Assembly (NCBI GenBank): GCA_017541665.1 | Contig: JAFXYP010000076.1 | Coordinates: 1 to 63,176 of the forward strand | Source: Lentisphaeria bacterium | GTDB taxonomy: Bacteria; Verrucomicrobiota; Lentisphaeria; Victivallales; UBA1829 | DNA length: 63,176 bases | Direction of reading: 5' to 3' | Part shown: positions 51,380-59,732 of the stretch, piece by piece | Layout of the letters: the number at the start of each line of letters is the position of its first letter | How positions within the stretch are numbered: position 1 is the stretch's first letter | Program-made: the position numbers and the translations under genes | Notes under the pieces: generated by a model | The model's input: the letters and a program-made list of their open reading frames with translations, nothing else | Database searches by the model: none | What the model was told of the DNA's origin: nothing

Positions 51380-52266
51380 AAAACAAATCCTCAACTGTCC
51401 GGCAAAAAAGCCGGACCTGATTGTTCCTGTCGGCCACTGCGATCGATCAAAGGGGCAAAAAAACTTAAATCTGGGCGCAGGCGGCTCGACAGAGTATAGC
51501 GATACGCACAATTTACACTGTCAAGCTGAAAAAATCAAGGAAACAATCCCCTTCCGGCATGATTTTTTTTCATCTTTTTATAATTGCGCCCCGCTGTACT
51601 GCATGAACGAAAGGATGAACGTCTGTATTCTCTGAGACAGTCCGGGAAAAATGACGGCCTGCAAGTTTATTACTGGACGCCGAAGAATCATTTTTTCTTC
51701 CAGACGGCCCGGCGGTTTGCGGCGGTCTGCAATTCATCCGGCTGACGACGTTATGGACAGTCTCACGGAGACGCATCCACATTTGGAAAACGCGCGTTCT
51801 CTTCTGTCGATTTTTTTGCGTCTCGCGTTCCTTCCATCAAGGCACTTATGTTTCGAAATCCCGCGAAATCCAATAAGGACGAAAGCCATGTTCCGAGACA
51901 GGCGTGCCGATTGCGCCCGTTCCGATCGAGCGCCGTGCCGGAACGAATCCGCAAGTCTCGCCGTACGTCTTCCGATACCGGTGAAAAACAGCGCCGATTC
52001 GCCTTTTTTGAACTTTTTTTCAAGAAAAATCATGTTTTTGACGTTTGATATGACTTTTTTTGGCGCAGACTTTGCTTTTAAATTACGGATGCACATGTGC
52101 GCCCCCGCGTTTTATGGGGGGGCGTTCTCGGAAACGCCCTTCCACTTGCATGGAAAACCGGACAACAAATCAGCGAACAGAGGAGAACAGATGTTCAAAA
52201 CGTAATACCCCGATCCGCCGGAACATATCTTACGAAACAAAGACACGCGACACAAGGAGAATCATC
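51380..52266. other. intergenic region with alternative hairpins upstream of a small gene
   Basis: No convincing gene; the open frames are Arg/Ser-rich shadows. Near the right end two hairpins share the same bases. GCGCCCCC (52099-52106) can pair with GGGGGGGCG (52116-52124), or GGGCGTT (52120-52126) can pair with AACGCCC (52133-52139). The two forms exclude each other. They lie in the probable leader of the gene at 52267. Confidence 0.4.
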
Positions 52267-52611
52267 ATGAGCAACAAGACCCAAACGAACATCGAACGTT
52301 TTGACGAGTTCTACGCCAATCTGCACAAAAAACATCCGGATACCCTGTATTCCCTGGATCCTGCGGAACGGGAAGAAGAACTGAAAAATGAGCCCGTACT
52401 TACCGTCGAGGAACTCAAGATCGTTCTTGACAGGCCTCTTGATCCGGATTCTTCTCCGGAAGAAATCGAACTCAACAAACAGTGCAGGATCTTCCTTCAG
52501 GAAACCATGATCCCGTTCGAGGAGTTTCTGCAGAAACTCGAAAGGGGAGAAATCGACGACCAGGAAAGCTTCATGAGAGAGATCCCGGGGGCATGGAAAT
52601 CCCCTCTCTGA
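52267..52611 (+). CDS. small acidic hypothetical protein
   Basis: A 114-residue soluble, acidic and mostly helical protein (many Glu/Asp; LTVEELKIVLDRPLDPDSSPEEIEL in the middle). The ATG at 52267 follows CAAGGAG. No family is recognised and there are no cysteines apart from one at about 78. A structured leader with mutually exclusive hairpins lies 130 nt upstream. The next frame is a tiny membrane peptide at 52778. Function unknown. Confidence 0.6.
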   Translation: MSNKTQTNIERFDEFYANLHKKHPDTLYSLDPAEREEELKNEPVLTVEELKIVLDRPLDPDSSPEEIELNKQCRIFLQETMIPFEEFLQKLERGEIDDQESFMREIPGAWKSPL

Positions 52612-52777
52612 TCGAAAACGAAGACGATCAGGAATGAGTCCCCAAAAACCGGCCATGGCATATGATATAACATCCCATATCGCGCGCCATGGCGCATCGT
52701 AAAAAAACGAATGCGGGCGGTCCCGCTGTGTGAACTGTCCGCGATCCGAATCTTCACTTCAACCAAGGAGAAAATTC

Positions 52778-52897
52778 ATGAACGATTCCTTCGAAGACTT
52801 CAACGGAACGAAAGCCGGCGAAATCGCAGTCGGCGTTTTCATCGCGCTCGTCGCATTCAAGCTGGCCGGATGCCTTGCCAGAGCCTGCTTCGAGTAA
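52778..52897 (+). CDS. 39-residue single-span membrane peptide
   Basis: A very short frame with a good start: AAGGAG lies 8 nt before the ATG. The product begins with a charged head (MNDSFEDFNGTKAGE). One hydrophobic helix follows (IAVGVFIALVAFKLAGCLA), ending RACFE. Coding is supported by the ribosome-binding site and the clean membrane-peptide layout rather than by known relatives. A strong terminator follows at 53075. It could be a small regulator of a membrane complex; there is no evidence which one. Confidence 0.55.
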   Translation: MNDSFEDFNGTKAGEIAVGVFIALVAFKLAGCLARACFE

Positions 52898-53254
52898 AAC
52901 GCGGATTCCAAATCGGAATGTTTTTTACACCTGCGCGAGGGGAGACCGGCCCGGCGAATCAATCCGGATTCTCCTCCTGCCGATCTCGGCAGGGATCCGG
53001 GCTCCCGTCATGGAGGCCATAAAACAAACCCGCTTCTAACGAGAACAAATTTGTTCCTATATTCGACCAACCCTCCACGAGCCGCCGCACAAGCGGCTCG
53101 TGGATTTTATTCTGTTGTCCTGAACCGGAATCAGGTCTATAAGATTCTTTCCTGCAAAACCACCTGAATCTGAAGAAATTCCCGGATTGCCGGCCGGAAG
53201 GGATAAAAAAACCGCTGGAATCTGTGAATTCCAACGGTTTAGCCTGGTGCAGAA
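52898..53254. other. intergenic region with a terminator and a palindrome
   Basis: Apart from the terminator at 53075-53110, it contains the palindrome GAACAAATTTGTTC (53042-53055), followed 3 nt later by TATATT. No gene is seen. Confidence 0.45.
53075..53110 (+). terminator. intrinsic terminator
   Basis: An 11-bp stem CCACGAGCCGC/GCGGCTCGTGG with a 7-nt loop is followed by ATTTTATT. It is oriented to end forward transcripts from the small-protein genes. Confidence 0.8.
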
Positions 53255-53331
53255 TGGTGGGCGTAGTAGAACTCGAATCTACGACCTCCACGATGTCAAC
53301 GTGGCGCTCTAACCAACTGAGCTATACGCCC
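53255..53331 (-). tRNA. tRNA-Val(GAC)
   Basis: On the reverse strand the acceptor GGGCGTA pairs with TACGCCC. The anticodon stem CCACG/CGTGG holds loop TTGACAT, giving anticodon GAC. The T arm contains GATTCGAGTTC, and CCA is encoded. All arms are intact. Confidence 0.95.
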
Positions 53332-53516
53332 TCAATCTCAAATTGAGAATAGTATTTACTATACCATCAATTCGCGGAAAGTCAAGGAAGATTTCCGAAA
53401 AAAGCGGAAAAAAGCGGAGCAAGGCATCGGCAGACGGGCATCGGCGGGACTTGGTGACAGAATCCGGACCGGAATCGAAGGGGATGCGCGTTCCGCGGGA
53501 AAAAGGGATAACGAGT

Positions 53517-53545
53517 TTGATTTTCCCTCGCAGATATGATATATT
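53517..53545 (+). promoter_or_regulatory. tRNA-Leu promoter
   Basis: -35 TTGATT (53517-53522), 17-nt spacer and -10 TATATT (53540-53545), 18 nt before the tRNA. Confidence 0.65.
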
Positions 53546-53563
53546 ATCCCATCACAATATCAT

Positions 53564-53648
53564 GCGCGGCTGGTGAAATTGGCAGACACAAAGGACTTAG
53601 GATCCTTCGCCGTGAGGCATGCGGGTTCGAGTCCCGCGCCGCGCACCA
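53564..53648 (+). tRNA. tRNA-Leu(TAG)
   Basis: Class II tRNA with a variable arm. The acceptor GCGCGGC pairs with GCCGCGC, followed by ACCA. The anticodon stem AAGGA/TCCTT holds loop CTTAGGA, giving anticodon TAG. The T arm has GGTTCGAGTCC. The length of 85 nt fits a leucine tRNA. Confidence 0.95.
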
Positions 53649-53690
53649 TATTTTTGAAGGTCTTACCCCGGTCCCGGACCGTTTTTCTCC

Positions 53691-55355
53691 ATGAACTCCG
53701 ACATTCGCTGTGCAAAAACATCAAGCCCGCTTCAAAGCGGCGTCCGGAAACACGAGCCTGAAAGCGTTTCGCCTTCGGGCGGTGCGGACCTGTCCGGGAA
53801 AACGGTCATCATCATCGGCGCCGGCCCCGCGGGGCTGACCGCCGGATACAAGCTGAGGCAGGCGAACAGGAATGCCCGTGTCGTCATCCTGGAAGAATCC
53901 GGCATGGCGGGCGGAATCTCGCGGACGGTGGAGCACAACGGCAACAGAATGGACATCGGCGGTCACCGTTTTTTCTCCAAGGACCCGGAGGTCAACGCGA
54001 TGTGGGAAGAGCTCATGCCGCTCCAGGGGAAGCCTGCCTTCGATGACAGGAAACTCGGGCGTGCAGTCTCTGCCGCGCCGGGCGGCCCGGACCCGGAAGA
54101 AACCGAACGCGTGATGCTCTCCCGGCCGCGCGTTTCGAGGATTTATTACAAGCGGCATTTCTTCGACTACCCCGCGAAAATGAACTGGAACACGTTCCGG
54201 AACATCGGCCTGCCGACAACATTCGAGGTCGGGCTGAGCTACCTGCGCGCCATCCTGAAACCACTGCCGGAAAACTCGCTCGAGACATTCTACATCAACC
54301 GGTTCGGGCGCAAACTGTACACCATGTTCTTCGAGGGATACACGGAAAAGGTCTGGGGGCGCCACCCGCGGGAGATTTCCGCATCCTGGGGCGCACAGCG
54401 CGTGAAGGGACTATCCGTCGCGGTGGCGCTCAAGAACGTTTTCTCCAGACGCAACGCGCCCGGACCAGGCAAACGCCGCAAAGTCGAAACGTCGCTGATC
54501 GGCGAGTTCCGCTACCCGAAATACGGCCCCGGGCAGCTGTGGGAAACGGCGGCCGCCGAATTCGAAAAGATGGGCGGCACGGTCCTGCTGAACCACCGGG
54601 TCACGCAGATACTGACACGGGACGGGCTGGTGCGGGAAGTCGTTTGCGAGACGCCCGCGGGGAAAGCATCGTTCGAGGCGGATTACGTGATCTCCTCCAT
54701 GCCGCTCAAGGACCTGGTCGGCGGCATGAACGACGTCCCGCCGGAAGTCAGGAGCGTTGCCGCGGGACTGCCCTACCGCGACTTCGTGACGATCGGGCTG
54801 CTCGTGGACAGGATCAACCTTCGGAACGAAACGAAGCTGAAAACTCTGAACGGCATCATCCCGGACTGCTGGATCTACGTTCAGGACACAGGCGTCAAAC
54901 TGGGGCGTATCCAGATCTTCAACAACTGGTCGCCCTACATGCTCCGGGACCCGGAGCATTCGCTCTGGATCGGGCTGGAGTATTTCTGCCTCGAAGGGGA
55001 CGGGTTCTGGAGCATGACGGAAGCCGAATGGAAGGCGTTTGCAGTGTCCGAACTGGTCAGGATGGATATCCTGAATCCCGGAGAAACGGTCCGCGACTGC
55101 CATGTGGAAAAAGTCAGGAAGGCATACCCGGCCTATTTCGATACCTACGAGCAGTTCGATGTGCTGCGCGGCTATCTGGATTCGATCGCGAACCTGTACT
55201 GCATCGGACGAAACGGCCAGCACCGGTACAACAACATGGACCACAGCATGGTGACGGCGTTCGAGGCGGTGAAAAACCTCCTGGCGGGGCGTTCCGGCGA
55301 TAAAACCGCCATCTGGAACGTGAACACGGAAAAGGAATACCACGAGGAATCCTGA
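53691..55355 (+). CDS. UDP-galactopyranose mutase-like FAD-dependent oxidoreductase
   Basis: A 554-residue flavoprotein. The FAD-binding motif is TVIIIGAGPAGLTAGYKLR (about 38-56), with the matching E in VVILEESGMAGGISRTVE and the second-strand block MDIGGHRFFSKDPEVNAMW. RIYYKRHFFDYPAKM (about 149-163), FFEGYTEKVWGRHPREISASWG (about 213-234) and the late VEKVRKAYPAYFDTYEQF and GLYCIGRNGQHRYNNMDHSM-like blocks resemble the polysaccharide-cluster relatives of UDP-galactopyranose mutase. The likely role is rearranging or oxidising a sugar nucleotide for the cell surface. The ATG at 53691 lies 42 nt after tRNA-Leu. The first ~33 residues are poorly ordered, so a later start is possible. Confidence 0.82.
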   Translation: MNSDIRCAKTSSPLQSGVRKHEPESVSPSGGADLSGKTVIIIGAGPAGLTAGYKLRQANRNARVVILEESGMAGGISRTVEHNGNRMDIGGHRFFSKDPEVNAMWEELMPLQGKPAFDDRKLGRAVSAAPGGPDPEETERVMLSRPRVSRIYYKRHFFDYPAKMNWNTFRNIGLPTTFEVGLSYLRAILKPLPENSLETFYINRFGRKLYTMFFEGYTEKVWGRHPREISASWGAQRVKGLSVAVALKNVFSRRNAPGPGKRRKVETSLIGEFRYPKYGPGQLWETAAAEFEKMGGTVLLNHRVTQILTRDGLVREVVCETPAGKASFEADYVISSMPLKDLVGGMNDVPPEVRSVAAGLPYRDFVTIGLLVDRINLRNETKLKTLNGIIPDCWIYVQDTGVKLGRIQIFNNWSPYMLRDPEHSLWIGLEYFCLEGDGFWSMTEAEWKAFAVSELVRMDILNPGETVRDCHVEKVRKAYPAYFDTYEQFDVLRGYLDSIANLYCIGRNGQHRYNNMDHSMVTAFEAVKNLLAGRSGDKTAIWNVNTEKEYHEES

Positions 55356-55407
55356 CCGAATCCGGGGACCTTCGCCGGACCGGCGGTTCAGGGGACGGGT
55401 TGTTTGT

Positions 55408-55758
55408 TCAGGGGATGACCGTCTGCACCAGCGTCATGTACACCGCGGTCCCCGCAAGAATGGACAGCAGCGGATTTCGTTTCCACAACTGAAGCGCCAC
55501 GACCACGACCGCCGCGGCGATCTCCGCCAGCCCGAACAGGTGATCGGCGGGCGCCCGGTCCCGGACATAGCATGCGAAACAGTACACCACAAGCATGGCG
55601 ATCGCCGCCGGAGAGAGGACTTTCCCGATGCTCAGGACCAGCGCGGGCGGACGTCTCCCCGTGCCGAAGAACAGGAACGGCAGCGCGCGGAGCAGGAACG
55701 TAACGACGGCGGTCACGGCGGTCAGCAGCAGGAGATACTCGGTCGATGTCCCGCTCAT
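55408..55758 (-). CDS. azlD: AzlD-family branched-chain amino acid exporter subunit
   Basis: A small membrane protein of 116 residues with three or four transmembrane helices. It partners AzlC to export branched-chain amino acids or analogues. The pattern TAVVTFLLRALPFLFFG (about 15-31), then LSPAAIAMLVVYCF (about 48-61) is typical of AzlD, including the conserved R-x-x-P-F. The ATG at 55758 overlaps the AzlC stop by 4 nt, so this start is chosen over 55779. Confidence 0.9.
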   Translation of the reverse strand: MSGTSTEYLLLLTAVTAVVTFLLRALPFLFFGTGRRPPALVLSIGKVLSPAAIAMLVVYCFACYVRDRAPADHLFGLAEIAAAVVVVALQLWKRNPLLSILAGTAVYMTLVQTVIP

Positions 55759-56480
55759 GATCTCCCTCCGGGTCTCCACGACTCCAGTTTCTCAAGCGGC
55801 TTCCGGAACACGATCAGGGCGGAAAGCATGAGGATTATGGACGGGATCAGCATTCTCCCGGCGCCGAAGACCAGCGCACAGACGACGGACGCCAGCAGGC
55901 CGACCGCCGCATACACCCGGTTTCTGCATTCCCTGCACTGGTCGGTCAGGATCACCAGGAAAAGCGCGGTCATGGCGAAGTCGATGCCCTTGTTCGGAAA
56001 CGGCAGGGCCGTCCCGGCAAGCGCGCCGGAAACGACGCCGATGATCCAGTAGCAATGGTTCAGCGCGGCAAGCGTGAGGCAGTACAGGATGGAATCCCCT
56101 CCGGGCGGGACCTTGTTCTCGACCTCGAGCGCATAGGTCTCGTCGGTGAGGCTCCAGATCAGATAGAGTTTCTTCGCGATGGGGAGCCCGCGGAAACGTT
56201 CGACGAGGGAAAGGCCGTACATGGAATATCGGATGTTCAGGCAGACGGTCAGGAGCGCCACTTCGAGCATCGGCTGCGCTTTCTGAATCCAGTCCACAAG
56301 CATGAACTGAAGCGCGCCGGAAATGCTGGTGGCGCTGGTCAGGAACGCCCAGAGCGCAGGGTGTTCGACCCCGCTATTCGTGGCCAGCAGAACGCCCGCC
56401 GCAAATCCCATGGTGGTATATCCCATCAGGACTGGCAGCGAGCTGACAAAGGCCTGTTTCAAGACCGGTTTCCGATTCAT
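55755..56480 (-). CDS. azlC: AzlC-family branched-chain amino acid exporter subunit
   Basis: A 241-residue membrane protein, the larger subunit of the AzlCD exporter. Hallmarks are GYTTMGFAAGVLL (about 19-31), SATSISGALQFMLVDWI (about 47-63), LLTVCLNIRYSMYGLSL (about 74-90, the conserved N-x-R-Y-x-x-Y-x-x-S) and LIWSLTDETYAL (about 106-117). The ATG at 56480 follows AGGAAAAA; the frame is open further upstream, but only through the promoter at 56511-56538. AzlD follows with a 4-nt overlap. Confidence 0.92.
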   Translation of the reverse strand: MNRKPVLKQAFVSSLPVLMGYTTMGFAAGVLLATNSGVEHPALWAFLTSATSISGALQFMLVDWIQKAQPMLEVALLTVCLNIRYSMYGLSLVERFRGLPIAKKLYLIWSLTDETYALEVENKVPPGGDSILYCLTLAALNHCYWIIGVVSGALAGTALPFPNKGIDFAMTALFLVILTDQCRECRNRVYAAVGLLASVVCALVFGAGRMLIPSIILMLSALIVFRKPLEKLESWRPGGRS

Positions 56481-56510
56481 GGCTGATTTTTTCCTGAAAA
56501 TGAAGCAATA

Positions 56511-56538
56511 AATATAACACCGTTCCCGTGAAATACAA
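56511..56538 (-). promoter_or_regulatory. azlCD promoter
   Basis: On the reverse strand, -35 TTGTAT (56533-56538), 16-nt spacer and -10 TATATT (56511-56516), about 30 nt before the ATG. Confidence 0.6.
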
Positions 56539-56589
56539 AACCGTTTCCCATTCTTTTCGTCCCCTTTTCGCCCTTTCCGGTCTTTTTTC

Positions 56590-56618
56590 TTGAAAATACG
56601 GCGTCCGCGTGATATATT
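56590..56618 (+). promoter_or_regulatory. feoAB promoter
   Basis: -35 TTGAAA (56590-56595), 17-nt spacer and -10 TATATT (56613-56618), about 75 nt before feoA. No obvious Fur-like palindrome overlaps it. Confidence 0.65.
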
Positions 56619-56698
56619 ATATGCTAATACAAAACACACTGCACAGCCGAGATCCGCATCCCTGCGCGGATCCGGCAGAAAAAGGATTATTTTTCATC

Positions 56699-57001
56699 AT
56701 GAATGATGATAAAGCTCCGGCCGGGAAGGCCGGGGAGTCTGCCTGCAACGTCATGAACCCGGGGGAATGCACCCTGGCGGAACTCCCTGTCGGCGAGACG
56801 GGCATCGTAATCAGCATGAAGCCGTCCCTGCGCGGGAGAAAGAAATTTGCGGACGTCGGGATCGTGCCCGGCACCCGGCTTGAGATGGAGGCGCACGCGC
56901 CGTTCGGGGGGCTTCTCCGCATCAAGGTCATGGAGAGCAGCCTGTCCATCCACCGCGACGATGCAGCAAACATCATCATCCGCAGGCAGGATCCCTCATG
57001 A
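56699..57001 (+). CDS. feoA: FeoA ferrous iron transport protein
   Basis: A 100-residue cytoplasmic SH3-like protein that supports FeoB-driven ferrous iron uptake. The FeoA core runs about 22-95: TLAELPVGETGIVISM, then KKFADVGIVPGTRLEMEAHAPFGGLLRIKV and a final SLSIHRDDAANIIIR strand. The first ~20 residues are a polar extension with one Cys. The ATG at 56699 follows AAAAGGA; the frame is open upstream, but only over the promoter. The stop overlaps the FeoB start by 4 nt. Confidence 0.92.
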   Translation: MNDDKAPAGKAGESACNVMNPGECTLAELPVGETGIVISMKPSLRGRKKFADVGIVPGTRLEMEAHAPFGGLLRIKVMESSLSIHRDDAANIIIRRQDPS

Positions 57002-59169
57002 GCCGAAAATACCGGATCGTCCTGGCCGGGAATCCGAACTGCGGCAAAACAACGATATTCAACTGCCTTACCGGCGCACGCCAGCACGTCGGCAATTATC
57101 CCGGCGTGACGGTCGAGAGCAAGACCGGCGAATTCATGCTCGGGGAAGACGAGATCGAACTCATCGACATTCCCGGCGTCTACAGCCTTTCCTCCAGTTC
57201 GCCCGAAGAGGGCGTCGCATTCGAGGAACTCACCAAGCCGGGGATCGACCTCATCATGAACGTGATCGACTCGTCGATCCCGCAGCGCAGCCTGTATCTC
57301 TCCACGCAACTGGCGGAGCTTCACATCCCGATGCTGATCGTCTTCAATATGAGCGACGAGGCAAAGCGGAAAGGCCTCAAGTTCAACATTCCGAAACTCC
57401 AGTCCTACTTCGGATGCAGCATCGTGCAGACGGTCGGATCGCGCGGGGACGGCATCGACAAACTCAAAACCGCCCTCGCGGAAAGCCTTCTCCACCTTGA
57501 AGACCACGACGTCCCGAAACTCACTTACGGCGCGGATGTCGACGACGCCATTCATGAGCTCGTGCAGTGGATCGAGCCCGCCATGACCGACCGCGTCCAC
57601 CACATTCCCGCGCGTTTCTTCGCCATCAAGCTGCTGGAAAAGGACACCTGCGTGATGCGGCTTCCCGAGTTCCAGAACCTCGACGCCATCATCGACGCCC
57701 AGATCACGCACCTGTACGCCCGGCACGCCATCACCGCGGAGACGTTCATGGCCGACTGCCGGTACGCCATGATCTCCGGCGCATGCCGCGACGCCATCTC
57801 GTTTACGCAGGAACGCCGCCGCGAAATCTCCGACAAGATCGACGCCGTGGTCACGAACCAGTGGGTCGGCCTGCCGCTCTTCTTCGTCATCATGTACCTG
57901 ATGTTCTGGTTCACGTTCACCTGCGCCGCACCGATGACGGCCGGAATCGAATGGATGTTCGCCTGGATCCAGGGGCTGATCGAACGCTTCTGGTCGCCGG
58001 ACGCCCAGCCCGTCCTCCGCAGCCTCCTCATCGACGGCGTGATCCACGGCGTGGGCGGCGTGGTGGTCTTCCTGCCGAACATCCTGTTCCTCTTCCTCGC
58101 GATCGCGTTCCTGGAGGACACCGGCTACATGGCGCGCGCGGCGTTCGTGATGGACGGCATCATGCGCAAATTCGATTTGCAGGGGAAGAGCTTCGTGCCG
58201 CTGGTGCTCGGGTTCGGGTGCAATGTTCCCGCGATCATGGCGACGCGCAGCATCGAGTCCGAACGCGACCGCCGGACGACGATCCTGGTGCTGCCGCTGA
58301 TGAGCTGCGGCGCGCGCCTGCCGATCTACGTGCTGCTGGTCCCGGCGTTCTTCGCGGTCAAATACCAGGCGTTCATCATGTTCCTGATCTATGCCATCGG
58401 CGTCGCGTTCGCGATGGTGGCCGCACGCATCCTCAAATCGACGCTGTTCAAAGGCGACGGCGAGGTCTACCTGATGGAGCTCCCGCCCTACCGCGTCCCG
58501 ACGGCGAAAAGCATCCTCCTGCACATGTGGGACCGCGGGGTGATGTACCTGAAAAAGGCCGGCACGATCATCCTCGGCGTCTCCGTGCTGCTCTTCATCG
58601 CAAACAATTTCCCGGAGAAGAAGACGTTCGACGCCGATTACGGCACGCAGATGCTGGCCGTCGCCGCCGACACCTCGCTGACCGCAGCCGAGCAGGCCGC
58701 CGCCGTCAGGCACATCGAAAACATGCGCCGCGCCGAGGCCGCCGAATACACCATTTCCGGCCGCGTCGGCAAGTTCCTGGAACCCGCGTTCCGGCCAATC
58801 GGCTTCGACTGGCGCGTCACGACCGCCGCGATCGGCGCACTGGCCGCCAAGGAAGTCTTCGTCTCCCAGCTCGGCATCCTGTACGCCGAAGGAGAAGGCG
58901 CCGGGGACGACGAAAACGAGGACCAGCAGGAACCGCTCCGTCAGCAGCTCCGCCGCGCCTACACCCCGCTGCAGGGGTTCTGCATGATGCTCTTCTGCCT
59001 GCTCTCCATCCCGTGCCTCGCCACACTGGCGATCATCCGCAAGGAGCTGAACTCGTGGAAATGGATGTTCCTGGAAGCGGCCGGGCTCTTTGCCCTGGCT
59101 TACGTGACCACGCTCATCGTCTACCAGATCGGCCTGCTGCTGAAGATCGGCACTAACCATCTGCTTTAG
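56998..59169 (+). CDS. feoB: FeoB ferrous iron transporter
   Basis: A 723-residue iron permease with an N-terminal GTPase. G motifs are GNPNCGKT (10-17), YPGVTVE with the switch Thr (about 38), DIPG (about 57) and NMSD (about 117). A helical spacer to about 280 leads to the permease, with gate helices in GFGCNVPAIMATR (about 404-416, holding the conserved Cys) and MSCGARLPIYVLL (about 434-446). The C-terminal core (LAAKEVFVSQLGILY, about 617) completes it. The expected Fe(II) route is the inner membrane under anoxic conditions. It is translationally coupled to FeoA (ATGA). A hairpin CGGTTGC/GCAACCG without a T run follows at 59175-59213. Confidence 0.95.
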   Translation: MSRKYRIVLAGNPNCGKTTIFNCLTGARQHVGNYPGVTVESKTGEFMLGEDEIELIDIPGVYSLSSSSPEEGVAFEELTKPGIDLIMNVIDSSIPQRSLYLSTQLAELHIPMLIVFNMSDEAKRKGLKFNIPKLQSYFGCSIVQTVGSRGDGIDKLKTALAESLLHLEDHDVPKLTYGADVDDAIHELVQWIEPAMTDRVHHIPARFFAIKLLEKDTCVMRLPEFQNLDAIIDAQITHLYARHAITAETFMADCRYAMISGACRDAISFTQERRREISDKIDAVVTNQWVGLPLFFVIMYLMFWFTFTCAAPMTAGIEWMFAWIQGLIERFWSPDAQPVLRSLLIDGVIHGVGGVVVFLPNILFLFLAIAFLEDTGYMARAAFVMDGIMRKFDLQGKSFVPLVLGFGCNVPAIMATRSIESERDRRTTILVLPLMSCGARLPIYVLLVPAFFAVKYQAFIMFLIYAIGVAFAMVAARILKSTLFKGDGEVYLMELPPYRVPTAKSILLHMWDRGVMYLKKAGTIILGVSVLLFIANNFPEKKTFDADYGTQMLAVAADTSLTAAEQAAAVRHIENMRRAEAAEYTISGRVGKFLEPAFRPIGFDWRVTTAAIGALAAKEVFVSQLGILYAEGEGAGDDENEDQQEPLRQQLRRAYTPLQGFCMMLFCLLSIPCLATLAIIRKELNSWKWMFLEAAGLFALAYVTTLIVYQIGLLLKIGTNHLL

Positions 59170-59346
59170 GCTTGAAAAAGCGGTTGCCTCCTGCAAATGC
59201 AAACAGCCGCAACCGGCACTTTAGAATTCAAAATGCCGGTTGTGGCAAAAAGAGAGAGATTGGAACAGGATGGAACAGTTAACGCAGGAATCACTATGCC
59301 GGGAAACAGTCTGGCAGTGTTTTTTTTGTTTTTTCTGTGTCACAAC

Positions 59347-59375
59347 TTGATTTTTCTTCTTTTCCGTAGTATAGT
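59347..59375 (+). promoter_or_regulatory. promoter of the Cys-rich peptide/radical SAM locus
   Basis: -35 TTGATT (59347-59352), 17-nt spacer and -10 TATAGT (59370-59375), about 90 nt before the precursor gene. The peptide and enzyme genes therefore form their own unit, separate from feoAB. Confidence 0.65.
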
Positions 59376-59466
59376 AGGGACTGCATTATAGCGAGCGGTT
59401 ATTCTCATTAAGCTCAGTGGTTATTGAGCTTTGAACTCCGTCAAACAAAACAGAAAAGAGGTAACA

Positions 59467-59634
59467 ATGATTTTCAAATGCTTAACAAAGAATGAAATCC
59501 TCGTTGCTGACAAGGGATGCTGTCCGAATGATGAATGCAGACCATACGATGAATGCTATCCGGCAGATTGCGATTGTCACCCCGGAGATGACAGCTGGTG
59601 TCGCCCCGAGCTTGGGGACGAGTGCGCTCCCTGA
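59467..59634 (+). CDS. nine-cysteine RiPP precursor peptide candidate
   Basis: A 55-residue peptide just upstream of a radical SAM/SPASM enzyme. The ATG at 59467 lies 6 nt after AAGAGG. Residues 1-17 (MIFKCLTKNEILVADKG) look like a short leader. Residues 18-55 are a dense core with Cys at 18, 19, 24, 30, 35, 37, 45 and 53, plus Cys5 in the leader. The core follows a rough repeat of Cys-x-Pro-x-Asp (CCPNDECRPYDECYPAD, then CHPGDD and CRPELGDEC) and is rich in Asp, Glu and Pro. There is no signal peptide. Precursor of a thioether-bridged or otherwise cyclised peptide is the best guess; no exact family is recognised. Confidence 0.75.
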   Translation: MIFKCLTKNEILVADKGCCPNDECRPYDECYPADCDCHPGDDSWCRPELGDECAP

Positions 59635-59732
59635 TTTTATAGTCTGAAGTTTCCATTCATTAGTAGAGCATAATAGCAGATTGTCTTTTTTTGGCAAATA
59701 ACAGATTCGTTTTTGCTGTTTTTACAAAGAAC

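Noticed and set aside
53042..53055. LexA-type SOS box (GAACAAATTTGTTC)
   Set aside because: The half-sites are separated by six bases instead of the four of the known GAAC-N4-GTTC box, and no DNA-repair gene follows.
56617..59202. An 861-codon reverse-strand frame opposite feoAB
   Set aside because: FeoA and FeoB motifs on the forward strand explain the sequence; the reverse product is His/Glu-rich shadow sequence.
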